NCBI GenBank assembly: GCA_958510825.1
Contig: OY294044.1
Location: 72,800,095-72,864,094, forward strand
Origin: Brachypterus glaber
Lineage: Eukaryota; Arthropoda; Insecta; Coleoptera; Kateretidae
Reading direction: 5' to 3'
DNA: 64,000 nucleotides
The notes under the pieces were generated by a model. The model saw only the letters and a list, made by a program, of their open reading frames with translations, was not told the origin of the DNA and searched no databases. The translations under genes and the position numbers were made by a program. Positions 23,132-34,890 of this stretch are shown here, one piece after another. The first letter of the stretch is position 1. The number at the start of each line of letters is the position of its first letter.

Positions 23132-25080
23132 AATTTTAATAATTATTAATATGTCTTGAAAAAGTAAGTTTTGTATCAAAGTAAATGCCAAGATCCTTTA
23201 TCCAAATTATTTATAAGGTAAAAATGACAGTGTTTTTGTAACGAGATTTTGCAATGCTAAAAATTGATTTTTTTTTAATTAATAATTTATTTTGATAAAA
23301 CAACTCTTCCCCTTTCATAAGTTACCCGCACAATCATTATATCTTCATTATTGTATGCATAATGAATTTGCAAAAAAAAAAATCTTTGTGATAAACAATT
23401 GCAATTTTGAAAAAAATATTGAATGAAGCGTTCTGAAATTTTAACCACATATTAAGTACTAGTATACTATAAGACGCAACTTTTTACACAATAACAAAGT
23501 CGTAGGTTGATTTTCGCAAAATTTATAGTTTATTGAATAATATGCAAATTTTGATCGTTTATTGCAGTTTTCTAAGCAACAAATCATCCTATCGACTTTT
23601 AAAAAATGCCATTTTAAACGAATGTCCTATAGGACTTTTTGTATACAAGATGGTTACTTTGATTGTTGATAAAAAACTCAACACTTGGATGTTTGGATAT
23701 TGCATACTACAGTAAAAATTTTAAGTCAATAAGTTAAACCGTTCCTGAGTTATGAAGTAAATAATATTCTAAAAATGCCCCTTAAACGTGCTTTAGCTCC
23801 CCCAAGAAGCCATTTAACACAAACCTTAAGAGAAACTTTTTTTCTTACTTTTTGACGTAAAATCTGATATCTTAATAACTTCTTCTTATATTTTTCTTAT
23901 ATTATTTTGTCAATACAAATGAAAATCATTTTTCTCAAACACGCATCGATAGATTTTTTTAAATTTGGTCTTAAAAAGATGACAAAGCTCTAAATAATTA
24001 AATTATGAAAAAAAAAAACTTGAATTTATGAAAGTTGAAAATTAAATAATGAACCCTTAAGTTAAGGGTTAGTGAATTTAATTCTTTTAACTAAAAGATA
24101 GCATTTTTTTAGCTCTTTCAAATTACTTATCAGAAGATGGAGGTTCCGTATTTAGATTTCAATGTTGGGGTAGCTGGGGGTTAGGGGGTAAGAGGTAACC
24201 ATATATTTAAGTTTCCCCCTCAAAAAATCAAATTGACCTATTTTTTAGATTTTTCACATTGTCCTTAGTTTGCGAGATATTTAGAGTGGCTGGTTTTCAA
24301 ATGATCACCCAATATATTTTTTTTTGATTGGGACGTCAAAACAATTTCAAAAAACTTAGAGCAGTAATAATTTTGTAAACTAGTGTAATTTATAATATCA
24401 AATTCCTTACTTATAAGTGTAGGGTCACTACAGCAGCAATGTTTTTAAATTAAACTGCTATTCCACAAATGTTGTGGCTTAGACTTTACTAAATATTTTG
24501 TTTCAAATAAATTGTATTTTTTTGTTTTTTGCCTATTCATAAAGATGGTCCAAGCTCATTTTAAGAAAAACCCTCTTTTAAAGAACCTCTTAATGTCCCT
24601 AAAAGTAGCATATTTTCACGAGGAGTCCTCGTTTACAATAATTTTTTGTGTTAGAAAATTTAAATGGCGGATTATCTCGAACCAGTTAGTTTTTTTTATA
24701 TAATGAGATTTAGAACGTCAAAAACCATTCCAGAAAACTTATAGCATTATATATATATTTTTGAAAACTAGTGTAATTTATTAAACCAAATTTCTGATTC
24801 GGAAATCCTGTGTGATATAATGGGCATTAGAGAACAATATTTTTAAATCAAATCGTATGTCCACAAAGCAACAGTTGTGGCTTAACGAGTTGTTGATTTA
24901 CGTTTACGACTGAGTTTCGGCCAACGGCTAAGGTAATTCAATTTAAATAAATTGGCCCCTAATACTGTTAGGCAAATCGGGTTGTCTAATTGTGAAAGTT
25001 TCGACTGGAACATGTAGTTATTTGTGTATATCTCTTGGAAAAGGTCCCACGATATCGCAAAGTTAGGGTTGGCTACCGTG
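23132..25080. other. AT-rich sequence, nothing recognised
   Basis: Partial inverted similarity exists to 20.4-21.6 kb (AAAAATCTATCGATTT-type words and AAGAGCATTTT), suggesting an old foldback relationship. No gene is seen. Confidence 0.35.
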
Positions 25081-25082
25081 AT

Positions 25083-25525
25083 CACGTTCGAGGTGGGTAT
25101 TACGGCCGAAGATCTCTTTCTCTATTTATTTGGTCTTTTTCTTCCGAATAATTAACCAGGGTTTCTCTATATAATCATGAGGATTCCAATGCGCAAGTAC
25201 TAATCGGATATGTATCCTGACTTGCGCACTATCACTGATACATTAATACTGTAGTAATTTCCACGCTAATATAAAAAGTTATCTTTAAAAACACACAAAA
25301 AAATTATCTTCAAACGTCCATTATTATTAACTTAAAATTCAACAGTTCACACGATTTATAACCATAAATATATGGTTCACTTTAACTTGTACATAATACA
25401 TTAATATAAAAATACTCTAGGCATATCAAAAATACACAAGGCACATCATAAAAGATGGAGAATTCGCTGCACTGGAATGTGCCAAGAAGGCTACACCCGC
25501 CCCTTTTAAAGGCCACGCTGTAACT
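25083..25525 (-). promoter_or_regulatory. Repeat 5' end with initiator + DPE-like promoter (copy 3, diverged)
   Basis: On the minus strand AGTTACAGCGTGGCC starts at 25525, with GGGTGT at +28 to +33 (25498-25493), one mismatch from RGWYVT. Spacing matches copies 1 and 2. CGGCCGAAGATC occurs just upstream (about 25529-25541) and again at 25102-25113, so this copy may be bounded by a short direct repeat. Confidence 0.4.
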
Positions 25526-27493
25526 CTACGGCCGAAGATCATACGGCCGAAAGCGAGGTTTGTAGTAGTGGCAGCACTGATTTCATTGGATCTCAAAGCG
25601 TAGGCAAGTATTTATACATTGAGATATATAACTGGTTGCTTATTACTATTCTCTGAAAATTAACAAATATAATAAAATAATTGTTGAAATTTCTTAAAAT
25701 ACACACGAATTTATGGTTCGTGTTTTTTTTAATGGGTTCGTTTGGTTTATGTTAACAATGGTTTGGTTTGGTAGGTTGCTGGTTTGGTGATTTTTTTTTA
25801 ATGGGAGGCGTTGGTTTACTTTAATAATACTACTAGAACTAAATTTTGTGTTCGGGCCTCCCTAGAGCACTGATTTTTTTTGTCCTTTTGTCCTTTCGCC
25901 AGACTTATTTGGTTAGTTGTCGGGTTTTCAGGTCATTTTATTGTGTGCCATTTTTATTGGGGAGTACACCAAAAATAAAAATAAAATCCTAGGATTATTG
26001 TTGATTTTTTTTATTCTTATGTTTTTTTTAAGGTCTTTTCAGAACTTTTCGTCGACTTTAATTAATATAAATATATTTTTTATTCGCTTGTGACATTTTT
26101 CGGTTAGAAATGTTAAGTTAAAAGTGACACTTTTGTTAAGAGTTTGTCCTTTGTTTTATTTTGGCGGGCTGCAGCCCGCCCACTATGGGCCAGGAGAGCT
26201 GCGTTTTTGGCCAAAAGTCGACAAATTTCACTTTTTAATTCCAAAAAAGTAAATAGGGCAAACGAATAAGAAATAGTTAGGGCATTTATGCTCAAAATTT
26301 TATTACATTATATTAAAGCGTTTGGACGTTTTTTTTTCTACAAGAGTTTAAACTAGAAAAACCCATATAATGTTTTCAATGCTTTCATTACTAAAATAAA
26401 AACTAGACTTTTGAATAACAATCATTTAAGTTCTGTTTTGAATTAAAATAATTAAAAGAGGTATAAATGATAAAAATAAAAATTGTAAAAAAAGTCTCTT
26501 CATAATCGACGGAAAAGTTAAAAAAAATAACCTTGTCGAATCTAGCGGTAAATTGGAGCCTTTGCTTGTGTTAATCTAAATTTGTGGATGGAACCATTGT
26601 GATTTGGTGTAATTAGCTTTGTTTAAAAGTGTTATTTACTTAACAGTTGATTGTGCTCATTAATGCTTTGGCAATTAGTCTAGTGCGGTGTTTCGTGTAT
26701 GTATGTTATTCAAAACCCTTTTACTCTAAATAAATCTAATACTTTTATAAAAAGGGCTGATTATTTGAATTAATGTTTACAGAAATCAAAAAGGGAAATA
26801 TTATTGTAAACTAAAATTAAAGAGTAAACTTTTTAGGAGTAATATGAGACTAGCAACTTACATAGAAAATTCATAACTATTTTTAAAAGTTGTTGTTAAT
26901 TAATTTTTCAATGTACTGCTATAAGAGCCAAAATAAAAATAGTACGTGATTTAACGTAAGTAATTCATTATAATTAATTAAGATTTATAAATTTATGTTG
27001 TTTTAAAAACATTTCTTTTTTTCATATATTTTAATTAAGCTGTTGTAATAATTACAGGTTTTAAAATGTTGGTTTTAAAATACGTTTATTTATAGTTATA
27101 GTTACATATAAATTAATAGAATAAGTTAGTTTTAATTTTTTGGCATAATCCGCATCTCAAACTCACTTTGATATCGAAAAAAAAAACATGTATTTTTTTT
27201 TAAACAACAAATATTTGCAATCCTGAAATTTTATTTTTATTTTTGGGATGAAGTTTTAACCGTAATTTTAAGGTATTTTAAATCAATTTTGACGTCGTTT
27301 GACACTAACGTGGGAATCAGTCATTTGCCAACTGCCTCTCCTGGCATGTTCCACCCCCCCTGGAATTTTAGAATTAGGCCATTAGGTCTTAAAAATTAAG
27401 AAAAGCAATAAATATCTGATTTCTTATAAATCTTTAGTTACCTGCATAAAAATTATAATTAAATTAATAATTGATTAGTTGTATTATAAGTAA
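25526..27493. other. AT-rich sequence with one GC-rich palindrome
   Basis: Apart from the perfect 18-bp palindrome GGCGGGCTGCAGCCCGCC at 26163-26180 and G/T-rich GGTTTGGT words at 25735-25800, nothing is recognised. Confidence 0.4.
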
Positions 27494-28230
27494 CAGTGGC
27501 GGATCTACGGGAGGGGTAATGGGGGAAATTACTCCCCCCCAGGATAAAATAATTGTAGAATTTGTAGCAATTTTTTTTCTAAATACGCATTCATTCATGA
27601 TATAAATAAAGGGAAGCTGAAGCCTCCTACCTAGAAATCTGGGCGACAAAACAAATTTTTTTTAAGGTATATATTGCGTGTTTAAGTGGACCATAGACTT
27701 TTAAATTCGTAAAAATTTGGCCTGTGGCGCTAGAGGTTTCTTACGTTTTTGTTTAATTTGTGTAATTTGGAATGTAAAACTGTTAAAATTAAAGTTAGTA
27801 AAAAAATAACTGCGGCACTAGGCCTTTCTTGCATTTTTGTAAAATTTTGAACAATAAAACTGCTTAAAAATTAAAAAAGATCATCAAGTTTGTAAAAATT
27901 TTTGCCTGTTGCCCTAGAGTAAGCGAAATTTAGAATAATTAAACTGTTTAAAAATTAAAATAGACCATCAAGTTTGTAATTTTTTTGCCCGGTGCACCAG
28001 AGTTTTCCTAAGTTTTTTTTTATTTAAGACTGTAGGACGAAAAATTTTCGCCTGAGGCGCTAGAGCTTTCTTGCATTTTTCTGAAATTTTCATTAATAAT
28101 ACTTTATAAATTAAAAAAAATCAGCTGTGGAGCTAGGGCTTTCTTACGCTTTTTCTTAATATAAGAATATAAAATTTTAGTTTTTGGATTTCAACCCCCC
28201 CCCCAGGACCATTTCCTGGATCCGCTACTG
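27494..28230. mobile_element. hAT-like MITE with internal minisatellite
   Basis: CAGTGGCGGATC at 27494 mirrors GGATCCGCTACTG at 28230; CAGNGGCGGATC is a common hAT terminus. Between about 27700 and 28180 a unit of roughly 95-105 bp, recognisable by GGCGCTAGAG(C/G)TTTCTT(A/G)C and ATTAAAA words, repeats five or six times. An exact 8-bp duplication was not found. A second hAT-like end (TGACGCCACTG) lies at about 28331-28341. Confidence 0.6.
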
Positions 28231-28484
28231 GAGTTATAATAAGTATTTTAGCAAAATTTTCAATTGCCGTTGATACAATTTTTTTTTAGTCACCAAAAAT
28301 TTTAGTTTTGCCCCCTGGCAAAATCTGAAATGACGCCACTGATGGACAATATGTCGATTTCAGTAATATAAGATGTTTCTTAAACTTTGAATTTTTCTAT
28401 TTTGATTTTGATTTTGACATGTTATTTAGTATTTGGATATGAAAAGTTTGTCATTTTTTCTACACATCACACACTATATTTATT

Positions 28485-28665
28485 TTTTTGGGTTCGCTGA
28501 ATATGAGTCCGGTGTTGGTTTGACTCGGTCAGATCGCATTTCGTTAATAACTTCAAAAAAGTGATCAAAGTTGATACATTTTTATCATTTTTTGGGGTTA
28601 GGACCGTAATACGATCTGACCGAGACAAACCAAACCCCGGATTCGGATTCAGCGACCCCCGAAAC
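28485..28665. repeat. Foldback, CGGTCAGATCGCATT arms
   Basis: GACTCGGTCAGATCGCATTT pairs with the complement ACGATCTGACCGAG. The outer arms carry the GCTGAATNNGAATCCGG word shared with 35730-36190. Confidence 0.6.
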
Positions 28666-29007
28666 GTATAGAAATGTTTGTCTGGTGGACAAGACCAAAA
28701 TGAACAAAATTTGCGTTACGTAATACTTCCCTCACCACCAATATTTAGTTTTGGTTTTATAAGTTTAAATACTAATTACTAAATTTAGAAAATTAAATAA
28801 AAGTTTAATTAAGTTTCTTGGGCCAAATTATTAAATGTTTAATTAAAATGCGCTTTAAATTTCAGTATGTACACAAAAATTAGTTTCTTATTCATTATTA
28901 AATTTTGATTTATTTATTTCTAAATAGCATTAAAAAAAATAAATTAATAAAATATATTCTGTACGTTTGCATACAACGTGTTTAGAATTGGTGAATTACA
29001 TGAAAAT

Positions 29008-29778
29008 GGTAGATTCCCCATGCGAAAAAAGACAAATAGTTTCTATAAAGGTTGGTCCGGAAATGAGCCCTAGGGGAGCTACGGTCCTTCGAAGATGAAC
29101 ATATTGAATGGGGAACAAAAAAAGCAGCAATAAAATTTTGATGCTGTAGGTCGATCCTTTATTCAAATGTAAGCAAAAAAGTATTCTTCACCGAAAAACC
29201 TAAAGTTATTATTAAATAAGTAATAGCCTTTTTAAAAGTAACATTTTTTAATCAGCGTGCAGAAATGACTCTTGGTACTGAAGAGGGCCAGCAGCCCGAA
29301 ACTGCAGTCTACCAGTATTACTCTGTACGATGATTAGAAAATAGATTGATAAAATATTTAAAAAATGTTACTTGCTCTTAATGGCATTTTTTTGAAAACG
29401 GTGGCTCCTAAAGTGTTAGACAATATGACATTTTTTATGTATTTTTAGTTAAGGAATCCATATTTTTTTTTAAATATCCAAAAAAATACATATAAAAAAG
29501 TTTGGGGCATAAACGTGATATCGCACCCCTATTTTACACGTCCCTGATTAAAATTACGAAATAAAAATAACATAATTTTATAAATGTTAAGGCAAGTGCA
29601 AAAAATGATTACTTTAATTCATGGGGTTCTAGAAATATTATATAAAAACTAATTTTTACATGTACCCTTAGGAGGGTCGTAGCTTCCCTAGGGCTCATTT
29701 CCGGACCAACCTTTATACGAAGTTTTTTTCATATTTTCGCAGGGGGAATCTACTATTTTTGTTCTGAATCAGCCTGTA
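29008..29778. mobile_element. TIR element nested with a hammerhead repeat
   Basis: TAGATTCCCCATGCGAAAA at 29008 and its complement near 29753, plus TATAAAGGTTGGTCCGGAAA in both arms, define the inverted ends. The right terminus CTGAATCAGCCTGTA abuts TA (29778). A hammerhead-bearing repeat interrupts the left half. Confidence 0.6.
29272..29315 (+). ncRNA. Type I hammerhead ribozyme motif (intact core)
   Basis: The order is stem I 5' strand TTGGTA (29272-29277), core CTGAAGA (29278-29284, matching CUGANGA), stem II GGGC-CAGCA-GCCC (29285-29297), core GAA (29298-29300), tiny stem III ACT-GC-AGT (29301-29308), cleavage residue C17 (29309) and stem I 3' strand TACCAG (29310-29315). All invariant core bases are present. 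A 3-bp stem III is typical of retroelement-type hammerheads, which usually cut best as tandem dimers. Cleavage is predicted after 29309. The motif is antisense to the receptor gene. Confidence 0.8.
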
Positions 29779-29883
29779 TATAAAAATTTACCACTTTATC
29801 CTATTTGGGAATTTTTATGACGCCCCAGCACTTTGTATCATGTTGTTAATATTTAAATAAAACGTTAGATAGATATAGATCTA

Positions 29884-30100
29884 AGGCTTTCACGGTTAGA
29901 CATATTTATAGAAATAGTAGTTTCGGGTTTTAACCGTGTTGATGGATTATTACTATCTGACGTTTCGTCTCTTAATACTAGAGACATCTTCACGGATACT
30001 GATCAGTATCCCTGAAGATGTCTCTAGTATTAAGAGGCGAAACGTCGGATGGTAATAATCTATCAACTCGGTTAAAACCCGAAACTTCTAGTTCTATAAG
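29884..30100. mobile_element. Penelope-type termini, inverted pair without coding region
   Basis: TTTCGGGTTTTAACCGTGTT ... GACGTTTCGTCTCTTAATAC and its complement meet around 30003. It carries the same CTGAAGATGTCTC/GAGACGAAACGTC stem as the element at 15.1-16.5 kb. Only the terminal parts remain. Confidence 0.65.
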
Positions 30101-30510
30101 TCAGATAGATATAAAAGCAAGGTGCCATCTATCGATGTGGTAATTTTTATCTGTTAACCTGTTCCCAAACGGCAAATCGCTATAATTTAGGGTATACAGT
30201 AACTTACCATGGACCTAACCAAGCTATAAACCTTGAGCCGGTTTTGGGAGAGAAAAATAAATTAAGAATTGACAGTCTATAAAAATATATAAAGAGTGCT
30301 GATTATCCCCAAAAAAGGATGAAATCTTACTATTTACTGCTTCCTGTTCATTTGATTTTAACGATAGATATGTAATATTAAAAAAAAGAAAAGCTCACGT
30401 TACAACGCGTTGGATTTAAACCTAGATATATAGATCTTTTAGTTTTCAGTAAATATCCTCAATCTTTACTTTTCCTTATTTAACATTTTATCATTAAATG
30501 TAAAAAACTA

Positions 30511-30669
30511 CTTAGGGAACGTTCAAGTATTACGTAACGCTCCTAGGGGGGAGGTCATTTTGAAGTGTTACGCCCATGTTAATGGTAGAGGAAAATAGAG
30601 TTACAGGGGGTGGCGAGGGTTCCAAAATGATAAAAATTTGCTTTACGTAATACTTAAACGTTCCCTAAG
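30511..30669. mobile_element. 150-bp foldback MITE, CTTAGGGAACGTTCAAGTAT ends
   Basis: The inverted ends are CTTAGGGAACGTTCAAGTAT and ATACTTAAACGTTCCCTAAG, with ACGTAA continuing the pairing. Single ends of the same family occur near 6160-6194 and 28708-28730. Confidence 0.7.
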
Positions 30670-30833
30670 CTTACTCGTATTTTTTTTAGAGTACAGTCGA
30701 TTGAGGCTGTTTCTATACAGTTTTATCACATAATTAAACAACATTAACAGGTTTATTACATTAAAGCAGAATTTGCATCTATAAATGTATAAGGAGGGAG
30801 TTACAAGGAGGCAATTGCACAAGTATATGTACT

Positions 30834-31341
30834 CCCGGGGAAAAAATTTTTTGTATGATTATGCATAATAATGCAAAATTGTGTATGATCCTGTCTGAAT
30901 TTTGACCATATATGAATTTTGACCCGATATGATCATACATAATTATGCATCATTATGCGTAATTTTAGGTAAAATAATGCATAATTATACTTTATTTTAG
31001 GTATAATTATACATAATCATGCATAACTATGCATAATCAAACAAATAGCCAGAATGAATAGCCAGATTTGGTGCGCCTTCGCCAAAATTTAAAATTTTAT
31101 GCATGATCATACATAATTAGGCATATTTCTATGTATACTCATCCATAATTATGCATACACCCATACATAATTATACATAATTATTTATGATCATACCTGG
31201 TCAAAATTCATACATGGTCAAAATCCAGACATGATCATACATAACTTTGCATAATTATGCATAATTTTACATAAAATTAGACATAATTATGCATAATTAT
31301 GCAAAACTATGTATGATCATACAAAAACTTTTTTCCCCGGG
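30834..31341. mobile_element. Foldback element filled with TTATGCATAA palindromes
   Basis: CCCGGGGAAAAAA at 30834 mirrors TTTTTTCCCCGGG at 31341. Most of the 508 bp consists of degenerate repeats of ATAATTATGCATAATT and ATGATCATACAT words, each palindromic, in roughly 20 copies, with AAAATTCATA/TGGTCAAAAT spacers. Confidence 0.7.
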
Positions 31342-32419
31342 CTTTTTTTTTACTACAGGGGATATTTAAATTTTGGTTTCTAAAAGGACTTTACACTGAA
31401 CCAAAAGTGCAAGTAATATTAATTAAAATTAGGTAAATTTTAAGCCGGTAAACGTTGCTAATTTTTATACAGAACTTTCATTACATAAATGGTTAAAATT
31501 TATTACCTCCATAAAACAATATATTAATTATTCAAATTTAATTAGTAGTAGTATAAATGTATTCAAGAGGGTAATAAATTTAGCAATAATTAAATAAAAG
31601 CATTCACCGGCTGAAAATAAATGAATGAAAAACAACTTATTACGGGCTTTGCTGTTGTGGTTGGGGATTAAGCCACTTACCACTTGGTTTTGGTTCGTTC
31701 GAAAAAGATGGCTCTACAGGGGATTCTATAAAATCATCATTATCATCGATAAATTCCACTTTTACCATTGCACCTGTAAGAACTATTATCGCCATGGGCG
31801 AAAGTATAAAATCCAAAAATGTATATTTTAAATAGTTTATTATAATTTTCTCACTTTCCTTAGCTTTTAAAATATTAACATTTCAGAAGCTAAAGAATGC
31901 ATTTCAAGAGTGACGGCATATGCGCATGTTAAATCCAGAAGGCTTTTCGTTTTGTTTATGTTACAGGATTAGTGTTTACCGCGTATTTGGAATACTTTGG
32001 CCACTTTACGGTTAATCGACTGATTAAACCATGTGTTACCGTGCTTTTAGAGCAACACCAGATACTGGTTATTGCGCCATCTCTTGCTTTCGCACTGTAT
32101 GTTATATTTATTATTTTAGGGCCGTTATTTTAATCGATAAAAAACTATTTGTTTCAAAACCAATACTTTTTATTTTATTATTACAGCCATTTCTTCAATT
32201 CATGGTAATATTTGTGGTAATTATTAAAAATTGCTGGTTTTGTATCTAAAAGTTTATTATCTATTGAAATAATGGCTGTAAGTAAACAACTTTGTAACCG
32301 AACGTATTCGAGTCAAGTCAATTGCTCAGCCAAAAAAATCCCTATATTTTTGGTTCAGCAAGTAACCATAACCAAAATTTCAAAACGAAAAGGCTATAAG
32401 ATAGTTTAATACTCGGTTA
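31342..32419. other. AT-rich sequence, nothing recognised
   Basis: Two short open frames (31625-31831, 32031-32249) have no recognisable domain or codon bias. Confidence 0.35.
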
Positions 32420-32988
32420 TTATAGTCCGACCAATTATGTGAGATAGTAGTTTAAAATTACTACGATTTTTAAGCTACATCATTGGTTAAAAACTCGTAC
32501 CTTTTAACATATAAAATATTGTGACATTTTTTGTCTATGATAATGATTGACGGTCGTTAAAGCTAATAAAAGAAGGGAAAGTTACATAAAAAAATGGTTA
32601 TACTTAATGTTACTTTGTATGGTATTGAAAAAGGTACTTTTTTGGTTTATTCTTCATACACTCACACTAAATTAGCATATTCCACATATTGTACAAACGT
32701 AAATTATATTGAACACAAGGAAAACGTCAAATTTTTAGGAATATCCAGAGGCTAGCATAACAACCATTACAAGATACATGACGACACATCAAGCCAATCC
32801 TGGCATCGTATTCTTATGTACTATGCTTGTTATGCGAGTCTTTGGATAGGCACTTTCCAGGAAAACAATACCGACATCTGTTAAATTTTTGATACACTAC
32901 TATTTATGCATAATTATGCTATTTATGCGCTCTGTGGTGTAAAACGGGCCGGGTCCCTTACTATCTTGCATAACTGGACGGAGTATAG
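32420..32988. mobile_element. TIR element family B, copy 2
   Basis: The ends are TATAGTCCGACCAATTATG and CATAACTGGACGGAGTATAG. It is inverse to 5320-5899. From 32595 on the plus strand a frame of about 55 codons matches the start of the 101-codon frame in copy 1 with few changes, then stops early. Confidence 0.65.
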
Positions 32989-34096
32989 TTCACTTTAAGG
33001 CTTTTCGTTTTAGTTACCAAAGTTTTGGTCATACGTTTGATTACGGAATGCTATGGTCATGTATGATTGAACCGATTGGTATTAAAATCTGTAACCGTGA
33101 TTTCAGAGAGGTTATAGCGTTTTGGTTATTATTACATTTTTTTATATAATATCTTTTATCTTTGTTTGGTTTATAAGTTTGTCACAGTATACCTATAGTG
33201 TAAATTTGTTTAATGTAAGTAAGTAATTTTTTTCACTACTAGCTTTAGAACAAACCATTATTTATCATGTTTTCAGACTGTGAAATCAATTTTCTTTACC
33301 TAGAGCAAAAATAATTTTTTCTCTCCCAGTAGGATTAAATTTTATAAAAAATTGATTTTTGTCACTTTAGAAGTTTCAGTTCTTTGTGCAATTTTTATTA
33401 ATTGAACCCAAGAAAATAGCTTAAAACAACTTTTTATTTATTAAATATAATTTATTATAATTATTACTAATTAATACAATCAATAATTAGCTAAATATTA
33501 TAAAAAAGATTTGAAAAAAAAATTCAAACGTCAGTTCAAAGTATTTATTTGAGCAAATGTCATTGACCAAGGCTACTTGATTTTTATGAAAATTTCAAGA
33601 AATATCATTTCTGTTAATAAAATATTTTATTATTTGAATACAAATAGTCAAATAGTGCTAGTAGTGAAAAAACTAATATATAAACTACGGTAGAGAAGAC
33701 TATTATATTCTCCCACGCTCGGCTATAAAAAATGTCTTCTCTACCTTGGTATATAATTACTATTATTGGATTTATGCCCAGTAGAATTTCTGTGACAACG
33801 AAAAATTCTGACAAAACAATAAATAAATAGGTTATGTTTACTTGTCAGTGTAACCACCATATTCGAATACAATTTGAACCAATCTAATAATGGTAATTAC
33901 CAAACATAACCATAACCGCAACTTTGGTAAGCAATAGGAAAATAGTTTTTTTAATAATCCATTAAATAATGCCTTAAAAAAAGTAATAGAATTTGATATA
34001 AGATAAAATTTTTAACTTATACACTGAGAATTTGTTACCGTATTTAATAATTAATATATTTAGAATGCATCGCAGCTATAGTTAAATTGAATTAAA
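32989..34096. other. AT-rich sequence, nothing recognised
   Basis: A short inverted pair (AGAGAAGACTATTATATTCT / AAAATGTCTTCTCTACC) lies near 33690-33745. No gene is recognised. Confidence 0.35.
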
Positions 34097-34879
34097 TACC
34101 CAGGTAGCAAAATAACATGACATTCACGTGAAAGTCACGTTAATATGTGACATGTGATGTTAAGATTGTAGTCTCATTTAACAAGAATGTAGCATGGTGG
34201 GGATGTCCTAAGTCCGCCCCTAATAACATCACACAATGACATCCCGAAAATAACGTGTTTGTGACATCATAAATCCACATTCCTGTTATATCTAATATCT
34301 TATGGATGCCGTTACTGGTACTTTAATATTTAAATAATATTCTAGGATATTAGCTTTTTCTAAATTAAAACCATTAAAAACGCTATAACCCTATAAAAAA
34401 ATCGGATTTAAAATCAATTAGTAATTGAAACAATCACAGATTGAAACAGATAGATTCTAAATACGAAATTGCAGATTAAGCGGAGAATATATTCCTTTAA
34501 TCCGTGTCCGTGGTCTTGAGAAGCCCAGTAGAGCCCCCTATCCATTGGAAATCGTATAATGTGTATACAATTTCCTTATAATAATTTACTCTATCAACAT
34601 CATCTTATATCGATTTTTTTGCTTCGAACGTCGGTGAGAAGCAAAATAACATGACATTCACGTGAAAGCCACGTTAATATGCGACATGCGATATATTCAC
34701 AGCGTTGCTAAATATTTGTTATTAAATAACATGGTTGTCACGTCACACGTGTTACGTTGCAAATGTGATGTTAAATACATGTTATTTTTCAATATTATGT
34801 GATGTTATGATTTAGTTTAAAAATACACCAAAAAGTGATGTTAATTTCTTGTAATATAACATCCCTTGCTACCTGGGTA
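34097..34879. mobile_element. Foldback element, TACCCAGGTAGCAA ends, CACGTG-rich
   Basis: TACCCAGGTAGCAAAATAAC (34097) is mirrored by GTTATATT...TTGCTACCTGGGTA (to 34879); the TA may be the target duplication. The left-end block AGCAAAATAACATGACATTC is directly repeated at about 34640, indicating a nested partial copy. CACGTGA, CACGTTA and CACGTG words are unusually dense. Confidence 0.65.
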
Positions 34880-34890
34880 TAGTCGGAGAG

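Noticed and set aside
27464..27649. Frame over the hAT-like MITE end
   Set aside because: Reads through a TIR and a G-run; no coding signal.
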